From contig CM106586.1 of assembly GCA_048013815.1 (NCBI GenBank), positions 5,518,001-5,582,000 on the forward strand: a DNA stretch of 64,000 bases. Direction: 5' to 3'. Both the position numbers and the translations under genes were made by a program. This document shows, piece after piece, positions 10,375 to 21,732 of this stretch. The DNA comes from Setoptus koraiensis. Taxonomy: Eukaryota > Arthropoda. Under the pieces are notes generated by a model. The model was not told the origin of the DNA, searched no databases, and saw nothing but the letters and a program-made list of their open reading frames with translations. Each line of letters opens with the position of its first letter. Within the stretch, counting starts at the first letter, position 1.

Positions 10375-13300
10375 ATGTCAGAGCTAGAGAAAAAATTAGA
10401 AATTAATCTCTTGAAACACATCCAAGTTGTTCTATTCACCGAGAATGGAAGATTATTATACCAGCTCAAGCAGCAGGCGGGCTCCACTTCATTAGCTCCG
10501 GTGCCAATGCCGACATCGGCATTGGCAACAAGTAATTCCGAAGCCTCTAGCGTCTTAGACAAACATATCAGCAGCAATAATTGTCACAATAATAGTTGTT
10601 ATTACAATCATAATAATAATAATGACTGCTTACAAAAAAGGTCGATACAGCAAAACTATAGTAATAACCACGATGTAATTAGAAGAATACAGCCTTCCAC
10701 CAATGGTGTGAATGTGCAATCACAAAAATCCACTCTATCTGCTCTGTCTGAATGTATATTCGGATCTGTGTCCATACAATCGTTGCCAAATATATGCGTT
10801 TCAAAAATACATCATCTGAATGTTGATACAATTATGATGAGTCTAGTCTTTGAGATGCAACCACAACAAAGTTTGAAACAACAACAACCGGCCAAAATGC
10901 ATAAGCATCAGCAACAAATTTCAACATCAACCTCATCTACATCTTCGAGGCCATCGTCACAACCAATAAAACATAGACAGCACAATACTAATCATAATAG
11001 TAATCTACCGTCTAAGCGGCAAGAAACAAAAATGTCACCTGGGACAAATCATGTTAATATCATCCATCAACAACTAAATGTTAGAAAAAAGCTTGGATTA
11101 GCTCTAATCTGGGACTCCATCGAAGAACAGTTGGACCTAAGTGGACGCAATATAAGAGATTTTATATTCGACTATTCCAAAGCTATTGATTTTCACTTAA
11201 ATGTTCTCAAGGACTACATATCAAATACACAAGCGTTGTCTTCAAAACTCATACACGCCTCTGTATTGAATTGCTTACAGTCTATCAACGAATTGGCAAA
11301 CGCATCATTTGTTTCCAATCTTGAAGATTTTACCGAAGAAGATTTTGTTGAAGAGTTTGTTTCGTTGATAGAGGAACTTGAGCTCAAAACAACCAACTAT
11401 ACCATGTCAACCATATTGACAGTTTTGTTGTCAAGCGACCATCTACAAGATCTACAGGTTGTTCTAACTTCCCAGAACCCAGATACCAAAGTTCTTATTA
11501 TGAGAATTCTTTTTGTTATTAGATGTTTATTGTTTGATGAACATCTTGCATTGTTGAAATCACAAAGTAGCTTGAATACTGCAATCAAAAAGAATACCTG
11601 TTTCCGAAGGCAAAATGATGATTCTCATCTTTATGATAGTAGATCTATTGTGATAAAGGATTCGAACAGTGGAATGATCGATTCGTCTTCATCTAATGTG
11701 AGTAACGCCTGGCATTTTTTTTCAAACCTAATCATTTGATTATTTCTTCACCTTAATATAGACGTTTTATTCCGATTCTTGTAATTTGATAATAATTCTA
11801 ATCAGGATCAATTCCAAGGAAATCATAATACTGATGGTAGTCCATTCCATAATGATACAAGAATTTCAACGGAGGCTAGACAGTTATCCGAAGTGAAATT
11901 CGCCATACCACGCTCAAAGACACACTCGAGTCTGTTGAACGAACCTAAAGTGGCGCCCAAAACCGATAACCAGTTCCTACTAAACCGATCAACTTCGAAG
12001 AACAACTATGGCTTCAATGAGAAAGTATCCAATGTTTCAAAGGAAAAACTCTCATCTAGTTACGACAACACCAATCTCGACACAAATATTAACAAAACAA
12101 ATTTATTTGGAGCTTGTACAAATGGCGATGAGATAAGCACGACCATGCTGGCAAAAAGTAAACTATACATGAGAGAATATCAAAGTCTACGTTTTTCTGG
12201 TCCCTCATCTCTACCACATGCATATAGTATCGCAAGCACGTCTGACGGTGGTCTTAGTAGATCAGCGAGTGGTAGTGTGACGAATATAAGTCAAGAATCT
12301 ACGAGAGGATCAACTCAAAGGATAAACTCTGATTTTGTTACAAGACAAATACCTGAAACATCTCTTATTAGCAGAACGAGCGAGGCGAATACAACTGTTG
12401 GTGCATCAATAGAAAATACTTCAAAAGAACCAATCGACGGCACAAAGAATGACTCTCGAGTTGTTCAATCAACTTCGTTTCAGACATACTCAACTACGAG
12501 TACCAACACAAATATTCCGATCGATCAACTTAATATATCCATAAATATACGCCCAATTACCGAAGGTTCGCTTGTTGGGTTTGCTCAATTGGATCCCTTG
12601 GAATTTAAACCGGAAACTGCTGTCCAATTCGCAGGATCACGAGCTACACCCGATCTAGATAGGACAAGGCGCAAAGAGGCCTCTAGACGCTCTTTTGCAG
12701 ATGCCTCTGTCTCTGCGACTTCCGGAATGTTTGAATTCTTACAGGAGCCCAGAGTTTTTCACACTAAACCTTTAATTTATTTGCAACCAAGTTACCCAAA
12801 TTTGGGCAAAATCTACGAACCTGTCATAACAAGCAATTATTTGATCTCATGTGCCCTCCAATGCATCATTACCGGTCAGACTGAACTAGTCAACGAGAAA
12901 ATCAAACTTGCCCCGGGCAACGATAGAATACTACATATCGACTGTGATAACTGGTAATTATTTGTCCTTTGATTCTCGAACTAATAGAATTATTATTGGT
13001 CATCTGAATTTTCTGACAGTTTAGTGTTCATATTTTATAATTTAAACGCCACTAGGTCGACGCGTATGATTTCGTGCGGAATCCTTAAAACTGTTGTACT
13101 ATCTTCGGTAGTTATGGATGCATGCAATGTCATGAAGCAAATGAAACTTTTTAAAGTAGATACCAAACTTGTAAGTCAGCATGAACCAACTATAGATGAT
13201 AATCTTGAATTACAATTACTAATGTATTCCTACTTATTCTCGCAATTAAGATAATTGAGTATTTTTATAGTAAATTGGCAGAAGAAATTCCCTGTATGGC

Positions 13301-13463
13301 CACATCATCTCTAAATAGTCTAAATAGTAAGTATAGTGTTCTTGACATATTTCTCCATTATAATGATGCTACGCGATCTTCTAATTTAGCCAAACTTTGT
13401 ACCTTTCAACAGGTTCGCCGCTATGTATTGTGGCTGACATTAGTGAAACATGTCTGTGATTGA
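10375..13463 (+). CDS. FNIP: Folliculin-interacting protein (FNIP) homologue, multi-exon; 3' end uncertain
   Basis: Exons: 10375-11697, 11806-12953, 13056-13170 and about 13332 to 13463. Introns 1 and 2 keep frame exactly (donor GTGAGT at 11698, acceptor ATCAG at 11805; donor GTAATT at 12954, acceptor CACTAG at 13055). The first residues (IQVVLFTENGRLLYQ) suit the N-terminal longin domain. CIFGSVSIQSLPNICVSKIH matches the FNIP block around FGSVAMSYKGSTLKIH. RKKLGLALIWDSIEEQ resembles the next conserved strand. Joining exons 2 and 3 rebuilds DNWSTRM, like the FNIP DNWSVQV in the C-terminal DENN part, and exon 4 gives IFLHYND where FNIPs have VMHLEDR. FNIP binds folliculin to form a GAP for RagC/D in lysosomal mTORC1 control and also engages Hsp90 and AMPK. 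Long Ser/Asn/Gln-rich insertions separate the blocks. The last acceptor (GTAAG at 13331) is weak and the end may be wrong. Confidence 0.7.
10502..10527. repeat. Inverted repeat inside FNIP exon 1
   Basis: Arms TGCCAATGCCGA (10502-10513) and TCGGCATTGGCA (10516-10527) are perfect complements with only CA between them. The stretch codes for PMPTSALAT, so it may be a codon accident; as RNA it could form a tight hairpin near the start of the message. Confidence 0.5.
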
Positions 13464-16248
13464 ATCTTATAAACCTCCTACATGCTGTTTTTTACCGTAA
13501 CCTACTGAAGCATTGGTCTGGAATCTGTGGAACAGGACGCGACGTTTCCATCGACAAGATTAATATTCGCCGGATGCATAAATTCACACAATTCACACAA
13601 TTCATTAGAATTATTGGGAATCGAATAATCGAATCCGTAAAAGCAGATGGTTCAGACGCAGTGTGACTTTGATCGTCTCTTCTAGTTGATGATGTATCTA
13701 AGTAATCGAACTCACCTCTGTTCGACGGGCTTTAATTATATTCTTTTGTTGAAGCACAATCGCTTTTGACTTGAAGATTTCCCTCGAGTAACCATCACTC
13801 AACAGATTCTCGCGCTGAGACTGGCCACCACATCGCGGTCACTTCATTTCAAACATCGTATCGAATGATATCCGGCCGGAAATGCCTCTTATGTTTTATA
13901 GATATCGATCATGAAGATATTGTAAGATATCTGTTCCACCTCTTAATAATTGATCCAAACATGTCAGTAGTCTTCGTAGATGATACACTTGTTGAACTAT
14001 TCATTCAGATTAAAAAGAATGAACAAACGAATCCAAATTGTCTTTCAAATAATTCAGTTAAAAATTTGCAATCACATTACATGTTATATCAGATCACCCG
14101 TTGCTGACGTTCGCTGTTTGCGCCAATGTTGAACTGATATATCTACATGATAAGTCTTAAACTTGATGAGATATCTGGATGTTTGACCTTGAGTGAATGC
14201 TCACTTGGATGCTTGAAATTGGCACAAGTGGAATTACTTTTTATACTGAATTTTGGGGAGATAATTTTGTTTAGTTTATCAGTTTCAGTATTGAATTGGT
14301 TGAATCAGGCGTTGTTAACTAGATGTTGACATCTCAGGGTGACGACGATGAAATACTGTTTCGTCAGATTGTTGCCGTTGGTGCTCGTCGAGTTTCTATA
14401 GAATGAATCATAATGCTGGGGGTAACATTTGATCCATGCGGTCCCACTTGATGTCCTGCCTGTCTTGCTCCACTTAACTCAGAGTGGAAAAACACCGATG
14501 AGGCTAAGGGATGTGTTCGAGAATGGGTTTTTCCAATAATTCGAGCAGCAATGACGGCATTGCTGAGTAACAGGACAGGATTTATCTCAGTTGATCCACA
14601 TGAGTTCAACTAACTGAACTAGGATGCATTTAACGAGAGTCCTCACCAATGGTCTGATTGTCTCAAGTCGGGGTCAAAACTTGAAAAAAAAAATCAACAT
14701 CCATCAATCTATATATCTGAATATTGTAGAGTCGTTAATGAATGCTACCAATTGGTACATGTATAGAGGGAAAGGGACAAGCTTGCTGTTGCTGACTTGT
14801 TGCTTGTTGAACAAGGCTTGTTGAATTGTTGTTGAGCTCATTCATCTCAAACAAAAAGTGCCAAATCACTGTGATGTCACGAACAACCACACTTTACACT
14901 AAACTTCTCGCTCATACTAGGCTTACAAGCAAGCTCGATGCGAGATGGTAGATCCTAAAAATTGTTGGTCCACGAGCCATATATCAATCACAAAACCGTG
15001 CAAGATGATCAATCTGGAAAAGGCTTGACAGCTATACACAACTAAGAAACACAACTAGTATCTCTATGACACAACGATTTCAACAAATTGTTTTCTTGGT
15101 GGTTGCTGAAACTCACGAACGAATTCGTGCAATTAAGTCGGCTAGATGTGGCGAGCTAGGTGTGTCTGGCTGTCTCTAGCATCTAGAGTTAAGATACTAA
15201 TCATCGTGATGATGTGGTGATAATCTCGTGTCTTGATTGGACTGAACTGATTTATCTCACGGCATAAATATTCTCCGAATTTTGCCTGTGGTTCGCTTGT
15301 TTCACTTATAACTCATCAGTTGACTGTGGGTGTTGGGTGATTAAGAGAATCATATCATCCCCATCTCAAGGTAACAGTTATCTTCAGGCCGTGATGTTGA
15401 GTTTGCGGTACCCGTCATATTTCCGTCACATTGGACGCACAACAAGGCTACGAAAGCTGCGCAAAGATGCTGTGCCTCAAGAATACTTCGTTCAAGAGAA
15501 CACAGTGACCGTAATGACATAACGGTAACGATCAAGCTCTGTAATGCTCTCTAGTTGCAGCTTACAGTGAGTGTATTGCTTCTTGTACTTCATGTGCCAT
15601 GGCGACAGCACAGTGAAACTTCTGCGCATTTCATAGTTGAAAGAACACATGAGCAATATAAATGTATACAGTATGTAGTGTCTCTTTATTTATTTTTTGT
15701 TTTTGTACTAAAAACAGCCAGAGGTGGCATGAGTATAACTATCAGTACAACATATAAAACTGCTAGCTAACCTTATCACTGGGCATCAATTTTTATTATT
15801 ATCATCAAAACATTGTTACGTAACAAACAAAACAACAAATCATCTATCTCGAAGACATATTATTACAATATATATTACACAAATAATAGGACATAAAATA
15901 CAATTATTAGCAATCAACTGAAATATGATTAGGATTATGGCAAAATGCATCAATCAATTCACTAGCAGTGATAGTTATTACGAAAAGCAAGCTCAATTTG
16001 GATCTAAGCAAGAATTGAAATCTTCAGCTAGCAAAAAGAGTGATAAATTTTTAGGTGAGGAATCAATTAGTGGTTTTAAATTTTCAATTTCGTTAGTCTC
16101 TTTATGAAGTTCACTATATTAAGATCATCAGATCATTCATTCCACAAGGAACAACCTTCTATTAGAACCATATTATAATCTGGTTTTTGGACTTTCAATT
16201 TATCACCAACTGGTCTGACCATTACATACTTACCATAATCAAAGCAAT
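13464..16248. other. 2.8 kb with no supported gene
   Basis: Only short open frames without domain or composition signal occur here (for example 13865-14107, 14147-14329, 15337-15522). Part may be the 3' UTR of the FNIP-like gene. AT-rich DNA at 15780-15910 precedes the small gene at 16249. I see no repeat or RNA gene. Confidence 0.45.
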
Positions 16249-16602
16249 ATGAGCAAGGAAGAAGGGTCTAATCCAACTGGCCAGGTCAAATCGACCTTTG
16301 GCGGACTACAAGTCAAATTAGAGCTGGCTAAGTCGTCCTCGTCTCCATCTATCGCTAGCGGTTTCTTCATGAGAGAAACGGAAAAGAAGCGCTCCCAATC
16401 AAAGCAACCAACTCCTGAAATACCCAGCAAGCATGAACATCAATCAAAGAGTAGTATTATAGTAGGCGGCAAACTAGCGGGCAATGTAAGCGATAAGGAT
16501 AATAACAAACAATCAAAGGAAGAGCTTTCGCGCAACCCGTCGCCATTTAAATTGACCATAGCCAATTTTGATTTAAATGCCATCAGTCCGTCGTCGTGGT
16601 AA
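16249..16602 (+). CDS. Small disordered hypothetical protein
   Basis: A 117-residue frame from ATG (MSKEEGSNP) to TAA. It is rich in Ser, Lys and Gln, with no signal peptide or membrane segment, so it is likely a disordered intracellular protein. The ends look the least random: FGGLQVKLELAKSSSS near the start and FKLTIANFDLNAI at the C-terminus, which may be short binding motifs. An A-rich tract with AATAAAC (16660-16680) lies about 65 bases after the stop and can serve for polyadenylation. The SNF8 gene starts 341 bases downstream on the same strand. I recognise no family; the frame could also be the last exon of a larger gene. Confidence 0.4.
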   Translation: MSKEEGSNPTGQVKSTFGGLQVKLELAKSSSSPSIASGFFMRETEKKRSQSKQPTPEIPSKHEHQSKSSIIVGGKLAGNVSDKDNNKQSKEELSRNPSPFKLTIANFDLNAISPSSW

Positions 16603-16943
16603 AAAAGGTGCACGTGTGTTGATTATAGTGTAAAAATTTAGACACTAGACACTATTAACAAAAAAAAATAAACAAATAATAATAATTTGAGATAATTCGA
16701 TATACTATCGATTTTGTTGTCCGGTCGCCCTGATTGATTAATCGATTTTTCTCTTTAAAAATCTTTTGGATTGTTGTCAATTTTAAATTTTGCGCTCATA
16801 AAATCCTAAAATTCTCTGGGCTTGAAAGCCGAGCAAAAATAGAGAACATCATTTGGGCCGATAGTTACATCAGCAACTAGCAGCACTTACTAACTTCTAT
16901 TGAAGGAAAATCTTGTTACTTTTTTTGAGAATCTACAGGCAAA
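16603..16943. other. Intergenic region ahead of SNF8
   Basis: AT-rich, with the A-rich polyadenylation-like tract at 16660-16680 and the SNF8 leader close to 16944. No coding signal. Confidence 0.45.
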
Positions 16944-17687
16944 ATGCGTCGCCGAGGTACCGGAATCGGAGCGATCCAGAAGAACAAGCAACGTTTGGAA
17001 TTGTTCCAACAAAAAGGCAATGACCTAGCCAAGGAGGAACTACTCAAACTGTCTAGTCAAATGGAGGAGTTCAGAGTAAATCTCTCTGATTTTGCTCAAA
17101 AATACAAGAAGGACATAAAAAAGAACGGAGATTTTAGAAGACACTTTCAGCAAATGTGTGCCACTGCCGGTGTTGATCCACTAAGATCATCGACTACATT
17201 TTGGACAAAGATATTGGGCGTAGGGGACTTCTACTATGAATTGGCGATACAGATAGTGGAAGTTTTCATGTCAACTAGTCATCGCAACGGCGGTATAATG
17301 CAGATGGATGAATTACTTACACGCGTCACAGTATCCAGAAATTCCGGTAAGAATTCCAATTTGGCTAGCACTGATTCAATTACAGCCGATGATATTATGA
17401 ATGCCATAGATAAGCTCACAGTATTGGGGGGCACAATCAAAATACTACCATCCAAAGGAACTTACCTAATTCATGCTGTCCCAGCAGAATTGAGCTCTGA
17501 TCATCTTTCCCTAACACAAGTAGCCCACGCTAACAATGGTTTTGTTAGCCGAGCTCAGATATTGTCCCAACTTACTTGGTCAGAAGAACGAACTACAAAA
17601 GCCCTCGACGAACTGATAATGGAGGGTCTAGTGTGGGTAGACAAGCACAATGGCGAAACCTTATATTGGTTCCCAGGATTGAAGTAA
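16944..17687 (+). CDS. SNF8: ESCRT-II subunit SNF8/VPS22
   Basis: 247 residues in one exon. The start MRRRGTGIGAIQKNK corresponds to human MHRRGVGAGAIAKKK. The N-terminal helical hairpin (about residues 20-75) leads into FQQMCATAGVDPLRSS and FWTKILGVGDFYYELAIQIVEV, almost the human text. Two winged-helix domains follow, including HRNGGIM, KGTYLIHAVPAEL and the closing EGLVWVDKHNGETLYWFPGL. SNF8 with VPS25 and VPS36 forms ESCRT-II, which sorts ubiquitinated cargo into multivesicular bodies. Human SNF8 is 258 residues; here the last ten or so residues after the WFPGL equivalent are absent, a normal variable tail. AATAAA at 17748-17753 lies 60 bases past the stop. Confidence 0.97.
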   Translation: MRRRGTGIGAIQKNKQRLELFQQKGNDLAKEELLKLSSQMEEFRVNLSDFAQKYKKDIKKNGDFRRHFQQMCATAGVDPLRSSTTFWTKILGVGDFYYELAIQIVEVFMSTSHRNGGIMQMDELLTRVTVSRNSGKNSNLASTDSITADDIMNAIDKLTVLGGTIKILPSKGTYLIHAVPAELSSDHLSLTQVAHANNGFVSRAQILSQLTWSEERTTKALDELIMEGLVWVDKHNGETLYWFPGLK

Positions 17688-18491
17688 ATTATATATGTGC
17701 ATGTCACATGTAACTAAATAATGAGCATCATTCAGGCACATTAGTGTAATAAATAATTCTTTTGTAGACAACCCTAAAATACTATGCAAAAGATTGGCGA
17801 TTCCCATCATTGTCCGTTTCGAAATACTCCCTCCGCATGACCTTGAAACTAAAGTATAACAAAAGAGCTAACCAAACTTGGCGCTACCAGAGATCCCCCA
17901 TTCTAGCTAGTAGTCAAAATCGATGTGAGCAGGTGCAAAATTAATAACAATAAGATGGCCCGTTGGTAGAGAGATGGGTGCGCGCGCAAAGATACTACTA
18001 CAGTCAAAATGATCGCTACATTACCTAACAAATGTCGTTTCGGGCTTAAGCTGTAGACTATGAATGGAAGAGCCGTTTATGGGCCAAGCCCGCATTTAGA
18101 TTGATACTCGGAGGGGGGGGCGGTCCGTCGTATATCTATAGTGGTGGTGGTCACTGTTAGTGTGTTAGGTCGTCTTAGTGCGTGCGCCCCATACGCTTGC
18201 TTTCGCTACCTTGGTATTCTTTTCCACTTGTGATATATACTCGAAGGATTGATGGTCGAGATTCGATGCATCATTCTGTGTTGTTATCATGACATAATCA
18301 TTAATTTGGTATATTATTCGTGTTAAAGCAACTAATTTGTAATATAACTAAAATATACTTCATGCGTGTTATCCAAACTGAGATAACTTCTTCATTTCAT
18401 CACTGAACATGAAAATAACAAAATAATACCAATTATAGACAAAGATAAGAAAAAAAGAGAGAGGATTCTAAGAAGAAAAAGCAAAAATTTG
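17688..18491. other. Intergenic region between SNF8 and 7B2
   Basis: It contains the SNF8 polyadenylation signal at 17748 and the 7B2 promoter and leader. A G-rich run (nine G at about 18112-18120) and a GTGGTGGTGG run near 18140 stand out. The leader just before the start is purine-rich (AAGAAAAAAAGAGAGAGG near 18448). No other gene seen. Confidence 0.45.
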
Positions 18492-20006
18492 ATGATGAGC
18501 TCATGGACTACCAGCTACTTGGCTCGGGTGACTGCAGGAATGTCCAACGATGTATCGCTGGTAATTGTTCTATTTACTCTGATTACAGCATCGCTTATCC
18601 AAGCTGATGTTGATGTCTACCAGCATGATAGAACTGTCGTTTTTGATCCAGCCTATTCAACTGCCGAAGGATCTCAACAATTCCCAGAAGCCCTTGGCTA
18701 CAACATGCTGAATCGCTTTGTTGAACCATCATTGATCAACGACAAAAATGGCTACGCTGATCCCTACCAGAGCAACATAACATCGGATTTAATTGACCTG
18801 CTAGGTGGATATATTATTAACAGGCAGCAACAGCAGCAGGCGTTGTTATCAGAAAAAGATGGAATTAATACTAATGGACTAGATTCAAATAACAACAACA
18901 ATGATTACAACTCACGAGGTGCTGAGACAGATAATGACCTAATGCAAACTATAGTGAATCTAAGAAGAGCCTCAGACAACAGTATATCAGTTGATCAACA
19001 GAATGAAGACCCAGCGCTGAACTCTGCACAGATTGATTTGGAGGGTTTTAAAAATATCATGACAACCTTAGAGCATAACAACAATGATTTAGATGGCCCC
19101 TATCAAAAAGATACATCTAACGATAATTTAGATCAAGATCAGAGTGGTAGCATTCCTGAGATGATAGAACATCAACCAATACTCTCTGGTCATCAGTATG
19201 TTCAGGGTGGCGCTGGCGAGGGTCATCAATTATTGGGACCGGATGGAAGTTTTGAGAATATTCAAGTGATTAAGACAGATACAGCGTTACCATCATATTG
19301 TGATCCGCCGAATCCTTGTCCTATTGGCTACACCAGTGAGTGAACCACTAATTACTGTATTTCCTTTGCCTATGTTTGACCCTTGTCCGTTTTAACTCAT
19401 AATTTGACCATTTTCTACCCCTACGTTGTAAGGTGCTAATGGATGTATCGAAGATTTTGTGAATACAGCCAGCTTCAGCAGAGAATTTCAGGCCAATCAA
19501 GATTGTGCTTGCGACAGCGAGCACAGTTTATTTGATTGTCCATCTGAATCAAATAACAACAAAATTGACACTGACGGAAGCACTCAAGGCTCTGAAGCCA
19601 ATGACATTAAGGCTAATGCACAATTGACCACGCTTGCTAGGTCAATACAAAATCGCTTGGAAGATGTCAACCTTGGCGACATAGAGAATAAGTTGAACAG
19701 ACTTTACGAATCCAAGGTGAACAATGTGAGTTCGAACTTCAATCTTCATACTGTACATCGCTCTAGTGACATGATGTCTGTGGCCCATTCAATTGTCGAA
19801 TCTCTAGTCTACTGAACAGACAATAATTGACTGTCATTTATTGATGTTTTCTTTCTCTCTATGATTTGTATTTTCACTGTCACACATACACACACACAAA
19901 ACATATCTAGAACTACATCAACAATAACGCAAACCCATACCTTGTTGGCGACAAGCTACCAATTGTAGCAAAAAAAGCGCCGAAAACTTACGAAAATCAC
20001 TTCTAA
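18492..20006 (+). CDS. 7B2: Neuroendocrine chaperone 7B2 (secretogranin V), three exons
   Basis: Exons 18492-19335, 19433-19725 and 19911-20006 join in frame to about 410 residues. The joints are A|GT making Ser (donor GTGAGT at 19336, acceptor at 19432) and a phase-0 joint (donor GTGAGT at 19726, acceptor ATCTAG at 19910). A hydrophobic signal segment is near residues 22-38. Joining exons 1-2 gives the hallmark DPPNPCPIGYTSANGC and then TASFSREFQ, matching vertebrate DPPNPCPVGKTADDGC and TAEFSREFQ. Exon 3 gives NPYLVGDKLPIVAKK, matching NPYLQGQRLDNVVAKK, the PC2-inhibitory C-terminal peptide. 7B2 chaperones prohormone convertase 2 in the regulated secretory pathway. The middle is enlarged with Asn/Asp/Gln-rich filler (vertebrate 7B2 is about 210). 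If exon 2 were read through instead of spliced, the frame would end at 19815 without this peptide. Confidence 0.9.
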
Positions 20007-20271
20007 TTCAAAATCAATTACACAAGAGAAAGAAGCAGAGTTAAATTATCAAAATTAATGCTCGCCATGTTTTCATTCGAAGGAACAACATTACTAGATG
20101 GCTTCTCATCATCATCATCATCCAATCTCAGATACACAGAGAATAGTTGAAGCGACCGACGTCATCTGTTCATCAATACACCGTTATCTCAAGTCCCTAT
20201 CCGGCAACCTGATCATTAATCGGTCCTCTCGACACACAGACTTACATACACGGACACAATTACTCACATAC

Positions 20272-20332
20272 GCTCTCTCTCTCTCTCTCTCTCTTTGTCT
20301 TTGTCTCTCTCTCTCTGCCTCTGTCTCTCTCG
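20272..20332 (+). repeat. CT-rich microsatellite
   Basis: A run of CT dinucleotides with a few TTTG and GC interruptions. It lies downstream of 7B2 and produces a spurious Leu/Ser-rich open frame. Confidence 0.9.
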
Positions 20333-20927
20333 CTAGTACTCTTGCATTCGGTGTTTTTCCTCTCTCATGTTATTAGATAAGAACAAAAAAGAATATGAAT
20401 AAAATCTATGCTAACTGTTACGAAAATTGATGCTTAAGCAGATTGTTTAATGAACATTGCCCCGCTATCTCCACATATGTTTAAAGCTTGAATTGACAAA
20501 CATTTCGTACATAGGTATTTAAAACTTTTACGGTAAAATTCAATATGAAGAAGACACAACCGAACAGCTTCAGGGTTTTATACTGTAACTAAAAAGCGAT
20601 CTTGTACTATTCTAAAGATGACCATCATGTCGGTGTCGACTTAGCTCTATATATATTCAGCTCTTGGTTTCACTCTTACAAGTGGAAAGGAGAGAAACTG
20701 GCAACCATAGTGTCATTCATACTTGACTAAGTGCAAACTAGAATTGTTGCCAAAATTGAGATTGAGCGATGAAAAAGAAGCAATTTGCTAAAGCAAACCT
20801 GATTATTGATTGCGCCATCTAATAGAGAACATCATTACCTATATCCTGTGGGTATAAATTCTAATTTGTATATACAATTATATATAAATAGGTGAGCAAT
20901 TTTATACGGAATCATTACCTACGAAAA

Positions 20928-20979
20928 GACAGTAACCATCAAATCGACAAATCGATTTGATGGTGAGAAGATTACTGTC
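20928..20979. repeat. Hairpin with two-part stem
   Basis: The inner perfect stem CCATCAAATCG / CGATTTGATGG (11 bp) closes a 6-nt loop (ACAAAT). The outer stem GACAGTAA / TTACTGTC (8 bp) is separated from it by eight unpaired bases on the 3' side only. Nineteen base pairs in 52 nt is far more than expected by chance. It may be a small structured RNA or the centre of a small inverted-repeat element. Confidence 0.6.
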
Positions 20980-21732
20980 GTCAGATACAAAGGTGATTTG
21001 ATATATAAATTCACAACATCTATTGTATTCCATCCATTGTATTTTCTTTTATTTCACCTGCATGCCTGAACAAGAAACAGATTGGTGTTGATGATTGAAT
21101 TGTCATTCAAACTTTGTGTAGTTTTAGTTGCTCGTAGTAGTTTCGATGCAACAAAAGAAAGGCAAGTGTAAAGATTCTTCTATCCGGCATCCGTTGAGCT
21201 TTCCGCTATCCTGTGTGTCTCTATCAGTATGTGTTGAACAAATATAAATCAGTCCATCCATAGAGACAAGATAATTTGGCAGATAAATATAATGCATTGA
21301 CAAACCGAGAGAAACTCTGGCCTTTCTTCTTCCTAGTTGTCTATTCTAGTTGAAAAAAAACGATTGACATCTAGCTTGATGAAGAATTTTGTCTTGCAGA
21401 GAGGAAGAGGAGTTGTTGTTTTTTTCTTGGATAAGTGACAAAATCACATTGTCTACCATACCTAAGGCATGGTAACTTCGACAGAAAATTCACGAATCGA
21501 TCCAGATGGCAACCAAGAGAATTCAATCGTAAGATGTACTCTCATTGATAAACAATCAACATTTACTTTAAAATAAATTTACTGTATCATAAAGCACCAT
21601 CATGTGAATTCCCGTCTGAGCTCGCAAACACAGACTGGTAGCATCGGAATGCCACATGTATAAGGTATCCAGACTGGAGAAGAAATCAATAAAGACAAAC
21701 TGTATTCATTACTGCTCGCACTCAAAGTGAGA

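Larger units (their letters stand above)
20007..21732. other. Intergenic region after 7B2
   Basis: It includes the 7B2 3' UTR, a CT microsatellite at about 20272-20332 and a stable hairpin at 20928-20979. The rest is AT-rich with no coding signal. The lysine-rich protein gene starts at its right edge. Confidence 0.5.

Noticed and set aside
13265-13300. Acceptor TTATAG at 13270 for the last FNIP exon
   Set aside because: It cannot be read in phase after the donor at 13171; a stop follows at once. Using a later donor at 13222 would work but gives a poorer match to the family than the 13331 acceptor.
15925-16602. Joining the frame at 15925-16054 to the small protein at 16249 as two exons
   Set aside because: The donor at 16055 leaves phase 1, and none of the nearby acceptors tried keeps the downstream frame open.
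20098-20376. Frame with a Leu/Ser-rich tail after 7B2
   Set aside because: It is the CT microsatellite read as protein.
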